Below, piece after piece: positions 25,579-34,778 of a DNA stretch of 64,000 nucleotides. Under the pieces are notes generated by a model. It was not told where the DNA came from and made no database searches. It was given only the letters and a program-made list of their open reading frames with translations. Both the position numbers and the translations under genes were made by a program. The DNA lies in assembly GCA_041586155.1 (NCBI GenBank), contig JBFHAT010000005.1, positions 36,029 through 100,028 on the forward strand, in the 5' to 3' direction. Position 1 is the stretch's first letter. The number at the start of each line of letters is the position of its first letter. This DNA is from JBFGJH01 sp041586155. Lineage in GTDB: Bacteria > Actinomycetota > Acidimicrobiia > Spongiisociales > JAENVV01.

Positions 25579-25628
25579 GCTGCGGAACTCCTTCACTGGC
25601 GAGGGCCGTAGCGTAGCTGCCCTGCCTC

Positions 25629-26783
25629 ATGCGAATCATCAAGCCCTACCTCCTTGCGGCCGTCTTGGCCGTCTCCGTGGCCGCCTGCGCCGGCTCGCCC
25701 GATCCCACGCCGACCACCACCCGGCCGGAGCTTGTGGACCGGATCTTCGACCTGACCGACCCCGTCATCCAGGCCGAGGTGGGTGCCCCGCCGTTCGAAC
25801 CGGTCGGGTGGCAGCGCTTCGTCGGTCCGTTGACCGCCGTCGGCGACACCGCCCTGCCTGATCCGCGGGAGGTGGAGATCATCGCTGCTGCAGCGGCCGA
25901 TGCGGTGCCGCAGTTGCTCGACGGCGTACGCAATCTGGTTCGCACGTCGGATGCGCCTCCCTCTCACCTCGACACGTCGGCGGCGGTGGCGGTCGCCGTC
26001 GGACCCGATATCTATCTGCTGGACCGGGTTTTCTCGGTCGAGGCTCGGGCTGGGCGATATCAGGTGGCGTATGCGATCAACCACGAGCTGACCCACGTCC
26101 AGCAGTGGCTGGCGCTGGACGACGCATATCTGAACGCCGCTGCCCGGGGCGAGGTCGACGCGATCGAGCTGGATTCCGGCTCAGACGCCGTGCGGGCGTT
26201 CGCCGCCGCCACCGGTTGGACCGACACCGGCGACGAGCCGTGGCAGGCGCAGTGGGTGATCGACAGCGATTCCGTCCCTGCCACCGAATACGGGACGGCC
26301 GGCCCGGCCGAGGACATGGCCGAGACCGTTGCGCTCGCTGCGTCGGGTAGGAGCAACTGGCTCGACCCGGCCCGCCGCGTCTGGCTGTCCGAGTGGCTGG
26401 GGGCGCCGCTGACGGATCTCGATGCTGGTCAGCCCTTCGTACCCGAAGGCGCCTCCGAGGTGAACTCGGCCGACCTCCTCTACGACGAGGAAGCCGTTGC
26501 GGCGCAGAAGGGCGAGCGGCGGCGCGTCGAGCCGCTGTATTTCCAGCTGCCCGCCGACGTCGACGCAGCCGAAGTCCTCGCCGCCGACATCGCCGAGGAA
26601 CTAGGACGGCGAGGGCTGACCGGGACGATGGCCACCATCGACGACGAGCGGCTCATGCGGTTCGGAGGCTCCTTCGAGAGGGGCGACGGCGTTGGATTCC
26701 GGGTGGAGCTGTGGGACTTCCGCACCTCGACCTTCGAAAGGGGGCCGGGTGAGCCGATTCTGAGCTACGTGATGATCTGGTGA
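25629..26783 (+). CDS. Lipoprotein with HExxH zinc-peptidase motif
   Basis: A 384-residue exported lipoprotein; the signal peptide ends in VSVAAC with lipidated Cys20. The metal motif HELTH is at 152-156, inside a hydrophobic helix (YAINHELTHVQQWLA). Downstream AEDMAE supplies Glu228 or Glu232 as a possible third ligand, as in gluzincins. It is thus a candidate membrane-attached metallopeptidase on the outer face of the cell. I do not recognise a named family. Its 3' end overlaps the convergent nadC end by 19 nt. The gene is divergent from mdh, 50 bp apart. Confidence 0.7.
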   Translation: MRIIKPYLLAAVLAVSVAACAGSPDPTPTTTRPELVDRIFDLTDPVIQAEVGAPPFEPVGWQRFVGPLTAVGDTALPDPREVEIIAAAAADAVPQLLDGVRNLVRTSDAPPSHLDTSAAVAVAVGPDIYLLDRVFSVEARAGRYQVAYAINHELTHVQQWLALDDAYLNAAARGEVDAIELDSGSDAVRAFAAATGWTDTGDEPWQAQWVIDSDSVPATEYGTAGPAEDMAETVALAASGRSNWLDPARRVWLSEWLGAPLTDLDAGQPFVPEGASEVNSADLLYDEEAVAAQKGERRRVEPLYFQLPADVDAAEVLAADIAEELGRRGLTGTMATIDDERLMRFGGSFERGDGVGFRVELWDFRTSTFERGPGEPILSYVMIW

Positions 26784-27619
26784 ACGTCGACGTCGAGGCC
26801 CACGTCGAGCTGAGCGACCGAGTGAGTCAACCAGCCGAGTGAAAGCACGTCGACGCCGGTCTCGGCGATCTCGCGCGCGTTCTCCAAAGTGATTCCGCCG
26901 GACGCCTCCGTCACCATCTTCCCGTCGACCATCGCCACGGCTTCGCGCAGGGTCGCCGGGTCCATGTTGTCGAGCAGGACGACATCTACCGGGTCTTCCA
27001 GGAGCACGGCGAGCTGCTCGAGCGCATCAACCTCGACCTCGATCTTCACGGTGTGACCCACCGACGCCCGCACGGCGCGTACCGCCTCGGCGATGCCTCC
27101 TGCCACAGCGATGTGATTGTCCTTGATCATGACGGCGTCGCCGAGCGAAAAGCGATGGTTGGCGCCTCCGCCCATGCGTACGGCGTGCTTCTCGAGAGCC
27201 CGCAATCCTGGGGTGGTCTTGCGGGTGTCGGCGATCGCCGCGCCGGTACCTTCGACTGCCAGCACCACGGCTCGAGTCATCGTGGCGATTCCCGACATTC
27301 GCCCCAGCAGGTTGAGCGCCGTCCGCTCGCCGAGGAGGATCCCGCGTGCCGGGCCCGTGAGCTCGGCGAGCACCTGTCCTGCTCCGACTTCGTCGCCGTC
27401 ATGACACAACGATCGAAAGGCGATCCGACCATCGGCGTATGCAAAAGCGGCCGCGGCGACCTCCAATCCGGCCGCCGTACCATCTTGGCGGGTACTGAGC
27501 ACCGCCGACGCCGACGCACCTGGAGGGATCACCGCCTCGGTCGTCAGGTCGCCGGCGGCGCCGAGATCCTCCTGGAACGCCGTTTCGATCACCGGGAGAT
27601 ACATCGATCGATGCAGCAT
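26765..27619 (-). CDS. nadC: Nicotinate-nucleotide diphosphorylase (quinolinate phosphoribosyltransferase)
   Basis: A 284-residue enzyme that converts quinolinate and PRPP to nicotinate mononucleotide, with release of CO2. It has the RxSGIAT region (LNLLGRMSGIATMT), DTRKTTPGLR, EKHAVRMGGGANHR, MIKDNH and the C-terminal barrel motifs (EVEVDALEQ, VLLDNM, EASGGI). The ATG at 27619 overlaps the nadB stop by one base (TGATG), so translation is coupled. It is the last gene of nadABC. Confidence 0.95.
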   Translation of the reverse strand: MLHRSMYLPVIETAFQEDLGAAGDLTTEAVIPPGASASAVLSTRQDGTAAGLEVAAAAFAYADGRIAFRSLCHDGDEVGAGQVLAELTGPARGILLGERTALNLLGRMSGIATMTRAVVLAVEGTGAAIADTRKTTPGLRALEKHAVRMGGGANHRFSLGDAVMIKDNHIAVAGGIAEAVRAVRASVGHTVKIEVEVDALEQLAVLLEDPVDVVLLDNMDPATLREAVAMVDGKMVTEASGGITLENAREIAETGVDVLSLGWLTHSVAQLDVGLDVDVHQIIT

Positions 27620-29148
27620 CACCGGGTCAGTTGGGGGAGTCGACCGAGCGCCGGCCGAAGCTTCGTGGTGCGGCGTTCCTGTGCTCGTGGGTCGGGTGTG
27701 GGGTGGTCGAGCCGGTAGTGCGCCCCGCGGCTCTCCCGCCGCTCGAGGGCGGCGGTGGCGATCAGCCGGGCGACTTCGTGGAGATTTCTTCCTTCCCCTG
27801 ATGCACGCGCTTGGTCCGTCAGGGCATCGATCTGCTGGAGTCCGGCGCGGAGCGACTCGGCCGATCGTTCGACACCGACGTGCTCCCACATCGCCGAGCG
27901 CAGTGGATCGAGGCCGACACCGCGACGATCGCGGGTGTCAAGCGCATCGTGCGGCACCAGGAGAGAGCCATCATCGATGGAGGTTCGATGACGACGCACG
28001 GCGTCGGCTGTCAATCGGCCGAACACGAGGCCCTCCAGAAGGCTGTTGGACGCGAGGCGGTTGGCACCGTGGATCCCGGTGGATGCAGCCTCCCCCACTG
28101 CGAACAAGCCGGGCAGGCTCGTGGCGCCGTCGGGGGCGGCATCGATGCCGCCCATGAAGTAATGGCAGGCGGGCGAGACGGGCAGCGGCTGATATCGGGG
28201 GTCGAGGCCCGCAGCCATTGCCGACGCAAAGACCGTGGGGAATCGCTCGGGGAATGCTGCGCCGATCATCGTGGCGTCCAGATAGGCGTCGCCCCGGTGA
28301 CGGTAGTTGGCTCGCGCCACGACGTCGCGCGGGGCGAGCTCGGCATCGGGGTGAAGGTCGAGCATGTAGCGGTGTCCGGAGCCGTCGATCAGGTGCGCTC
28401 CTTCGCCGCGGAGCGCCTCGGTCAGAAGCGGCATGGGATCGAGTCGTGCATCGAGCGCCGTCGGATGGAACTGCACGAACTCCATGTCGGCCAACACGGC
28501 CCCCGCCCGGGCTGCCATGGCAATTCCGTCGCCGGTGACGACGGTCGGATTCGTAGTCCGGGCGTATACCTGACCGATGCCGCCCGTAGCGATCACCACC
28601 GCCGGAGCCAGCCAGACCTCGGTTTCGTTCCGGCTGGTCAGCATCACGACCCCTACCACCGACCCCGAGCGATCCAGCACCAGGTCGACGGCGAAATGAT
28701 CCTCATGGACTTCGAGATCGGTTCGGTTGTCGACGGCCTCGGTCAGCGTGCGCATGATCTCGGCGCCGGTTGCGTCGCCATTGGCGTGGACGATCCGCCT
28801 CCGGCCATGCCCGCCTTCCCGGCCCAGGGCGAGGTCACCCGATGTCGTCCGGTCGAACCGGGCACCCAGCCGGATGAGCTCGGCGACGGCGTCGGGCCCG
28901 CCCCTCGTCAGCACCTCGACCGCGTCGGCCACGGCCAGTCCCGCCGACACCGACAGAGTGTCCTGGGCATGGAGATCGGGGTGATCATCTTCCCCGAGTG
29001 CCGACGCGACTCCCCCTTGGGCCCAATCGGAGGAACCCGCTCCAAGACGCGTCTTCGTGGCGATGATGGCAGGGCCGGCGGCCAGTGCCACCGACAGTCC
29101 GCCGACGCCGGAGCCGATGATGACGGGTCGGTCGTGACGAACGATCAA
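27619..29148 (-). CDS. nadB: L-aspartate oxidase
   Basis: A 509-residue FAD enzyme that oxidises aspartate to iminoaspartate, the first step of de novo NAD synthesis. The FAD motif GSGVGGLSVA (12-21) is at the N-terminus. Further family blocks are SSDWAQGGVA, GREGGHGRRRIVHA, FVQFHPTAL, PRDVVARA and HGANRLASNSLLEGLVFG. It sits between nadA (2-bp gap) and nadC (1-nt overlap). The product is unstable and is passed to NadA. Confidence 0.95.
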   Translation of the reverse strand: MIVRHDRPVIIGSGVGGLSVALAAGPAIIATKTRLGAGSSDWAQGGVASALGEDDHPDLHAQDTLSVSAGLAVADAVEVLTRGGPDAVAELIRLGARFDRTTSGDLALGREGGHGRRRIVHANGDATGAEIMRTLTEAVDNRTDLEVHEDHFAVDLVLDRSGSVVGVVMLTSRNETEVWLAPAVVIATGGIGQVYARTTNPTVVTGDGIAMAARAGAVLADMEFVQFHPTALDARLDPMPLLTEALRGEGAHLIDGSGHRYMLDLHPDAELAPRDVVARANYRHRGDAYLDATMIGAAFPERFPTVFASAMAAGLDPRYQPLPVSPACHYFMGGIDAAPDGATSLPGLFAVGEAASTGIHGANRLASNSLLEGLVFGRLTADAVRRHRTSIDDGSLLVPHDALDTRDRRGVGLDPLRSAMWEHVGVERSAESLRAGLQQIDALTDQARASGEGRNLHEVARLIATAALERRESRGAHYRLDHPTPDPRAQERRTTKLRPALGRLPQLTR

Positions 29149-29150
29149 GG

Positions 29151-30092
29151 TCAGACCTTGACGGCCAGCATCCGCTCGACGGCCTCCCGGGCGCGGTCGG
29201 CCACGTCAGGATCGACCGTCACCTCGTATGTCATGGTCTCGAGGCTGCGGCGGATGTTGTCGAGTGTGATGCGCTTCATGTGTGGGCACAGGTTGCACGG
29301 CACGATGAACTCGATATCGGGATACTCGGCAGACACGTTGTCGCTCATCGAGCATTCGGTCACCATCATGACCTGATCAGGCTGATTGGCTCCGACCCAG
29401 TTGATCATGCCGGAGGTGGACCCGACGAAGTCGGCTTCGTCCAGCACATCACCAGGGCATTCGGGATGGGCGATGATCTGGAGCTCGGGATGGCTCTTGC
29501 GGTACGACCGCAACTCGTCGCCGGTGAACCGCTCGTGCACCATGCAGGAGCCCTCCCAGAAGATCAGCTCCTTGTCGGTCTGGCCGGCAACCCACCCGCC
29601 CAGGTACTGGTCGGGGATGAAGATGACGCGATCGCTGTCGAGCGATTCGACCACCTGCACAGCGTTCCCCGAGGTGCAACAGATCGTCGATTCGGCCTTG
29701 ACCTCTGCCGAGGTGTTGACGTAGGTGACGACGGGAACGCCCGGATGCTGCTCCTTGAGCCTGCGCACGTCGTCTGCGGTGATCCCTTCGGCGAGCGAAC
29801 ACCCGGCTCGTAGATCCGGGATCAGCACGGTCTTCTCCGGGTTGGCGATCTTGGCGGTCTCTGCCATGAAGTGGACACCCGCCATCACGATCACGTCGGC
29901 GTCGGTCTCGGCCGCCATGCGTGCCAGCGCCAGTGAGTCTCCCCTCAGGTCGGCGGCCAAGTGGTAGATGTCGGGAGTCATGTAGTTGTGGGCGAGAATG
30001 ACGGCGTTGCGTTGCCGCTTGAGTTGCTGGATACGATCGAGCACCGGCTCCTTGATCGCCAGCTCGATGTCGGGAATGGCATGTGTGGTCAC
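29151..30092 (-). CDS. nadA: Quinolinate synthase
   Basis: A 313-residue [4Fe-4S] enzyme that condenses iminoaspartate with dihydroxyacetone phosphate to quinolinate. The repeats of its fold are seen in AVILAHNYMTPDIYHLA, AGVHFMAETAKI and DLRAGCSLA. Candidate cluster cysteines lie in RAGCSLAEG, HPECPGDV and VPCNLCPHM. The start is taken as GTG 30092, with AGAGGTG upstream; a longer in-frame reading would run through the promoter and operator. Expression is probably controlled by NrtR through the palindrome at 30103-30123. Confidence 0.94.
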   Translation of the reverse strand: MTTHAIPDIELAIKEPVLDRIQQLKRQRNAVILAHNYMTPDIYHLAADLRGDSLALARMAAETDADVIVMAGVHFMAETAKIANPEKTVLIPDLRAGCSLAEGITADDVRRLKEQHPGVPVVTYVNTSAEVKAESTICCTSGNAVQVVESLDSDRVIFIPDQYLGGWVAGQTDKELIFWEGSCMVHERFTGDELRSYRKSHPELQIIAHPECPGDVLDEADFVGSTSGMINWVGANQPDQVMMVTECSMSDNVSAEYPDIEFIVPCNLCPHMKRITLDNIRRSLETMTYEVTVDPDVADRAREAVERMLAVKV

Positions 30093-30102
30093 TGGGCACC
30101 TC

Positions 30103-30123
30103 TTATACTCGTAATGAGTATAA
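30103..30123. promoter_or_regulatory. Probable NrtR operator of nadABC
   Basis: A perfect palindrome with 8-bp arms, TTATACTC (30103-30110) and GAGTATAA (30116-30123), and a 5-nt centre. It covers the -10 box and expected start of the nadA promoter and lies between nadA and nrtR. The position is that of a repressor site. Confidence 0.7.
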
Positions 30124-30144
30124 CTCATCGTGAGAGGAGGTCAA
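30117..30144 (-). promoter_or_regulatory. nadABC promoter
   Basis: On the minus strand TTGACC (30144-30139) and TATACT (30122-30117) are separated by 16 nt, close to the primary-sigma consensus. The expected transcript start is near 30110, giving a leader of about 18 nt before the nadA GTG. Confidence 0.65.
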
Positions 30145-30166
30145 TTCCCGCCTTTCACCATGGCCA

Positions 30167-31057
30167 TCACCAGGGCCTGCCCACGCCGGGGCGGGGATGT
30201 TCGCTCGTGACTTCACGCCGGAAGCGAAACAGCTCGGCCGGGCGGCCCCCGGTGGAGGTGGTGGCGCCGGTCCCCTCGACCAGGCCGGCTCGCTCGACGA
30301 GCCGCCGAAAATTCTGCTTGTGGAGCGGGGTGCCGGCCAGCGCCTCCACGACGCGCTGCAACTGCAGCAGCGTGAATTCATCCGGCAGCAGCTCGAACAC
30401 CACCGGCCGGTAGGTCAACTTGCCACGGAGGCGTCCGATCGCAGTGGCGATGATGCGCCGGTGGTCCGAAGCCATCGACCGGCTTGGCGGCAGGTCCTCG
30501 GGAATCTCGGACCGCCGGTCGGTGTGGGCCTCGGCCACCAATGCCGCCTCGTACATCAGCTCGTACCGCTCGAGGACTCGTACCCCGTCCCATGGGAAGC
30601 CATCGGTGGCGAACGTCCTTCGGAGTCGGGCCTGGCGAGCCGGGTCCGGTCCGGCCCAGTCGACGAGACGCGGGACGATCACGTCGTCGATCACCGCAGG
30701 CCTACCCGCACGATGGTCCTCCCACGGATAGAGGTCGTACCAATCGGTCCAGCCGGCGGAAGCGGCCGGGCTGGTCTCGGCAACCAGCCCCACATAGGCG
30801 ACCGACAGCAGGCGGCCGGCGTCGGCTTCCGGACGACGGCCGATGTCACCGAAGGTGTAGAGCTGCTCGAGGTAGCCGAGCTCCAAGCCGGTCTGATCCC
30901 GCACCCAGCGGCGCACTGCCAGCTCGAGAGTGCGATCGCGTTCGGGTTCCAGCGGGCCCGACGGGAGACTGGGCAGCCCGCCGGCCAGCACCGCCAGCAC
31001 GCGGGGCGTGTTCTCGGTGACGGCGACGATGACGCCGTCGAGAGTGATCGAGATCAT
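30167..31057 (-). CDS. nrtR: NrtR, Nudix-related transcriptional regulator of NAD synthesis
   Basis: A 296-residue protein with an N-terminal Nudix fold (about 1-150) and a C-terminal winged helix (about 200-280). FELLPDEFTLLQLQRVVEAL and LHKQNFRRLVERAGLVEG are typical of NrtR DNA-binding domains. The Nudix box is degenerate: the catalytic REUxEE pattern is replaced (RRWVRDQTG), so it should bind, not hydrolyse, its ligand. NrtR proteins sense ADP-ribose or related NAD metabolites and repress NAD genes. It lies just upstream of nadABC on the same strand, with a strong palindrome between. Confidence 0.88.
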   Translation of the reverse strand: MISITLDGVIVAVTENTPRVLAVLAGGLPSLPSGPLEPERDRTLELAVRRWVRDQTGLELGYLEQLYTFGDIGRRPEADAGRLLSVAYVGLVAETSPAASAGWTDWYDLYPWEDHRAGRPAVIDDVIVPRLVDWAGPDPARQARLRRTFATDGFPWDGVRVLERYELMYEAALVAEAHTDRRSEIPEDLPPSRSMASDHRRIIATAIGRLRGKLTYRPVVFELLPDEFTLLQLQRVVEALAGTPLHKQNFRRLVERAGLVEGTGATTSTGGRPAELFRFRREVTSEHPRPGVGRPW

Positions 31058-31134
31058 GTGGCAACGAGGCTACAACCGCGTGCCGGCCCGGCGGCGCGCC
31101 AGGGCGGACTACCGCAGGTAGGCCCGGCCGCGAG

Positions 31135-32340
31135 TCAAACCATGCGCTCGATCATCGCATCGGCGAATTCCGACGTCTTCACCTCGGTCGCTCCGTCCAT
31201 GAGCCGGGCGAAGTCGTAGGTCACGATGCGGTCGCCGATGGCGCCTTCCAGGCCGGTGACGATCAGGTCGGCAGCCTCGCGCCACCCCATGTATCGCAAC
31301 ATCAACTCGCCCGACAGGATCACCGAACCCGGGTTGACCTTGTCCTGACCGGCGTACTTCGGAGCCGTGCCATGGGTGGCTTCGAACACCGCCACGCCCG
31401 TCTCGTAGTTGATGTTGCCGCCGGGAGCGATGCCGATCCCGCCTACCTGGGCGGCAAGGGCGTCCGACAGGTAGTCACCGTTCAGGTTCATCGTGGCGAT
31501 GACGTCGTAGTTGGCCGGCCGAGTCAGGACCTGCTGGAGCATGGCGTCGGCGATCACGTCCTGGATGAGGATCTTCTCCCCGGGGTCGCCCCCCGATTCC
31601 TCCCAGGACACCACCTGCTCCGAGAACTCGTCGCGGGCCACCTCATACCCCCAATTGCGGAAGGCGCCCTCGGTGAATTTCATGATGTTGCCCTTGTGGA
31701 CGAGCGTCACGGATTCTCGGTTGTTGGCGATGGCGTACTGGATGGCTGCGCGGACGAGGCGCTTGGATCCGGACTCGGAGATCGGCTTGATCCCCAGGCC
31801 CGAGTCGGGTCGGATGTCCCAGCCGAACTCCTCCCGAACGAACTCGAGAAGGCGCTTGGCGTCCTCGGTGCCCTTCTCGAGCTCCTTGCCTGCGTAGACG
31901 TCTTCGGTGTTCTCACGGAAGATGACCATGTCGACCAGGTCCGGCTGCTTGACCGGCGATGGCACTCCCTGGAACCAGCGAACCGGTCGCAGGCAGACGT
32001 AGAGGTCGAGTTTCTGACGCAACGCCACGTTCAGGCTGCGAATCCCGCCGCCGACCGGCGTGGTCAGCGGGCCCTTGATGCCGACGAGGTATTGCTCGAA
32101 CGCCGCCACGGTGTCACCAGGCAGCCATTCACCGGTACGGTCGTATGCGCTCTCGCCCGCCAGGACTTCCGTCCAGGCGATGGTCCGATCTGCGCCGTAC
32201 GCCTCGGCAACGGCGGCGTCAAACACCCGCACTGCGGCCGCCCAGATGTCAGGCCCGATCCCATCGCCTTCGATGAACGGGATGATGGGGTCGTTGGGGA
32301 CGACCAGCCCTTCCGGGCCCATCGTGATCGGCGTGGCCAT
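31135..32340 (-). CDS. icd: Isocitrate dehydrogenase (NADP-type)
   Basis: A 401-residue enzyme of the bacterial homodimeric family, converting isocitrate to 2-oxoglutarate. The nucleotide loop HGTAPKYAGQDKVNPGS has the Lys-Tyr pair that selects NADP. The phosphorylatable-Ser loop region (GGGIRSLNVALR), FRENTEDVYAG and the LVHKGNIMKFTEGAF stretch match. AGGAG precedes the ATG. It is flanked by folD upstream (63 bp) and nrtR downstream, all on the minus strand. Confidence 0.94.
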   Translation of the reverse strand: MATPITMGPEGLVVPNDPIIPFIEGDGIGPDIWAAAVRVFDAAVAEAYGADRTIAWTEVLAGESAYDRTGEWLPGDTVAAFEQYLVGIKGPLTTPVGGGIRSLNVALRQKLDLYVCLRPVRWFQGVPSPVKQPDLVDMVIFRENTEDVYAGKELEKGTEDAKRLLEFVREEFGWDIRPDSGLGIKPISESGSKRLVRAAIQYAIANNRESVTLVHKGNIMKFTEGAFRNWGYEVARDEFSEQVVSWEESGGDPGEKILIQDVIADAMLQQVLTRPANYDVIATMNLNGDYLSDALAAQVGGIGIAPGGNINYETGVAVFEATHGTAPKYAGQDKVNPGSVILSGELMLRYMGWREAADLIVTGLEGAIGDRIVTYDFARLMDGATEVKTSEFADAMIERMV

Positions 32341-32403
32341 GTCAGCTCCTGAGTGGGCGAGCGGCGATTATCGCACGACCGGCGGGGCGCAGCCGAACCG
32401 CTC

Positions 32404-33261
32404 TCATTCGGCTCTGCGCTCGGCTGCCGAGACGGTGTTGTCCATGAGCATGGCAACCGTCATCGGCCCGACTCCACCAGGAACCGGGGTGATGGCGCCG
32501 GCCACCTCCACGACCGACTCGAAGTCGACGTCACCCACGAGCCGGTTGTCGTCGGTGCGGTTGATGCCGACGTCGATCACGGTGGCGCCTGGCTTGATGA
32601 AGTCGGCGTTGATCAGCCTCGGCACACCCACGGCTGCGACGACGATGTCGGCGCGGCGGGTTTCGGCGGCGAGGTCGGCGGTGCGCGAGTGAGCCAAGGT
32701 CACGGTGGCGTCGGCGCCGCGGGCACCCAGCAACAGCCCCAGGGGACGCCCCACCAGAAAGGACCGCCCGACCACGACGGCATTGTTCCCCCGTACCTCG
32801 ATGCCATGGTGCGACAGGATTCGCATGACGCCCCGAGGTGTACACGGCGCCAGCACCGGCCGATCGAGCACGAGCAGGCCCAGGTTGTACGGGTGGAGTC
32901 CGTCGGCGTCCTTGCGCGGATCCATCAGCTCGGTGATGGCTTCGGAGTCGAGCCCGGATGGAAGCGGAAGCTGCACGAGGATGCCATCGACGCGGGAGTC
33001 GGCGTTGAGGCTCCTGATGAGCTGCTCGACATCGGTCTGCGACGCATCGGCCGGCAGTTCGTAGTGATAGGAGTTGATGCCCGTCTCTTCGGCCAGGCGC
33101 CGCTTGTTGCGCACGTATACGTGTGACGCCGGGTCATCACCCACCAACACGGTGGCAAGACCCACCGCGATCCCCCTCGCTCCCAAGGCGGCAACCCGCC
33201 GGCTCACGTCGTCCTTCACCGTCGCTGCGACGGTCTTGCCGTCGAGAATCTTCGCTGTCAA
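32404..33261 (-). CDS. folD: Bifunctional methylene-THF dehydrogenase / cyclohydrolase
   Basis: A 285-residue enzyme that interconverts methylene-, methenyl- and 10-formyl-tetrahydrofolate. The active-site Tyr49-x3-Lys53 (YVRNK), GILVQLPLP, DGLHPYNLG, VVGRSFLVGRP and the C-terminal PGGVGPMTVAML are all canonical. Its start overlaps the purH stop by 4 nt. This makes sense, since PurN and PurH upstream both consume 10-formyl-THF. Confidence 0.95.
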   Translation of the reverse strand: MTAKILDGKTVAATVKDDVSRRVAALGARGIAVGLATVLVGDDPASHVYVRNKRRLAEETGINSYHYELPADASQTDVEQLIRSLNADSRVDGILVQLPLPSGLDSEAITELMDPRKDADGLHPYNLGLLVLDRPVLAPCTPRGVMRILSHHGIEVRGNNAVVVGRSFLVGRPLGLLLGARGADATVTLAHSRTADLAAETRRADIVVAAVGVPRLINADFIKPGATVIDVGINRTDDNRLVGDVDFESVVEVAGAITPVPGGVGPMTVAMLMDNTVSAAERRAE

Positions 33262-34778
33262 TGTAAGAAGTGCCTCCTGTGAGTGAACACCATCGCCATG
33301 TCGTGTTCGTCGGCGGCGGCGACAACGGTTTCATCGCCCTTCGATCCTCCCGGCTGCACGACTGCGGTGACCCCGCCAGCGGCCAAGACATCGATGCCGT
33401 CCGGGAACGGGAAGAACGCATCGCTGGCCGCTACTGCCCCGTCCGCCCGTTCCCCCGCCTTCGCCAGCGCCCGCTCGGCGGCGCCGACCCTACTCTGATC
33501 GCCTGCTCCTATCCCGACGGCCAAGCCGTCTGCTACGACGACGATGGCGTTGGACTTGGTGTGGGCCGCCACCGTCCATGCGAATTCGAGATCCGCATGC
33601 TCACGCTCGGTCGGATGCCTCAGAGTGACCGTCGTCGAACCCGCCAGGTCGAAGCCGACCTCGTCTCGCTGCTGGAGGAGGAACCCGCCATCGACGCGTC
33701 GCCAATCCGGATCGTCGGTATGGGGCGCGCCGGCTTCGATGAGACGAAGATTGGTCTTGGCGGCCAGGCCCGCGGCGTCGACCACCTCCGGAACGACGAT
33801 GATCTCGACGAAGCCGGCAGCCGCCAGCACATCGGCGGTGGCTGCATCGAGCGGTCGATTGAGTGCCACCACGCCGCCGAACGCAGAGAGCGGGTCGCAG
33901 CTCCAGGCGGCCGAAGCGGCATCCGCCAAGTTCGGGCGGATGGCAACACCGCACGGGTTGGCATGTTTGACGATCACGCAGGCCGGTTGGGCAAACGCCT
34001 GGACGAGCCGCCACGCCGCCTCGGCATCTGCGTAGTTGTTGAATGACATCGGCTTGCCCTGCAGCTGGCGCGCCGCCGACCACCAGCCGGCCGAGCCCTC
34101 CTGGCGGTACAAGCCGGCGGGCTGGTGCGGGTTCTCCCCGTACCGGAGCACGGCAAAGCGCTCGACAGCCAGCACTGCTCGTTCGGGAAGATCTGGACCT
34201 CGCTCCATCCATTCGACGATGGCGGCGTCGTACCGCGCCGTGTGGAAGAAGGCGACCCGCGCCAGCCTCCGGCGAAGCTCGTCGGAGAGCCCTCCTGCGG
34301 CCACTGCGTCGGCCACTTCGTCGTACAGGTCGGGCGACGTCACCACTCCGACGCTTTGATGATTCTTGGCAGCGGCCCGGATCATCGTGGGTCCACCGAT
34401 ATCGATCTGCTCCACGATCTCAGATTCGGTCACCCCCGCCGTCGCCGCGGTGGCTTCGAACGGATACAGGTTGACGACCACGAGATCGAACGGGGTGATG
34501 TCGTGCGACCGCAGCTCGGCCATGTGATCGGCATTGCCCTGATCGGCGAGGATGCCGGCGTGGATGCGGGGGTGCAGGGTCTTGACCCGCCCTCCGAGCA
34601 TCTCGGGGGCGTTGGTGACGGACTCGACGCTGACGACCGGAAGACCGGCCTCGGCGAGGGTACGAGCGGTGCCGCCCGACGAGACCAGTTCGACACCCGC
34701 ATCGACCAGCCGGGAGGCGAATTCGATCAGCCCCGCCTTGTCGAACACGGAGATGAGCGCCCGCCGGACCTCACCCAT
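33258..34778 (-). CDS. purH: Bifunctional AICAR transformylase / IMP cyclohydrolase
   Basis: A 506-residue enzyme for the last two steps of IMP synthesis. The N-terminal cyclohydrolase domain has ALISVFDKAGL, SSGGTARTL and GGRVKTLHPRIHAG. The C-terminal transformylase has YGENPHQPAGLYR, the catalytic KHANPCG, SDPLSAFGG and the final QPGGSKGDETVVAAADEH. It overlaps purN by 8 nt at its start and folD by 4 nt at its end, so the three form a folate-dependent purine unit. Confidence 0.95.
   Translation of the reverse strand: MGEVRRALISVFDKAGLIEFASRLVDAGVELVSSGGTARTLAEAGLPVVSVESVTNAPEMLGGRVKTLHPRIHAGILADQGNADHMAELRSHDITPFDLVVVNLYPFEATAATAGVTESEIVEQIDIGGPTMIRAAAKNHQSVGVVTSPDLYDEVADAVAAGGLSDELRRRLARVAFFHTARYDAAIVEWMERGPDLPERAVLAVERFAVLRYGENPHQPAGLYRQEGSAGWWSAARQLQGKPMSFNNYADAEAAWRLVQAFAQPACVIVKHANPCGVAIRPNLADAASAAWSCDPLSAFGGVVALNRPLDAATADVLAAAGFVEIIVVPEVVDAAGLAAKTNLRLIEAGAPHTDDPDWRRVDGGFLLQQRDEVGFDLAGSTTVTLRHPTEREHADLEFAWTVAAHTKSNAIVVVADGLAVGIGAGDQSRVGAAERALAKAGERADGAVAASDAFFPFPDGIDVLAAGGVTAVVQPGGSKGDETVVAAADEHDMAMVFTHRRHFLH

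Noticed and set aside
24640..25596. ATG 25596 as the mdh start
   Set aside because: No ribosome site precedes it; ATG 25578 has AAGGAG at good spacing and matches the family start.
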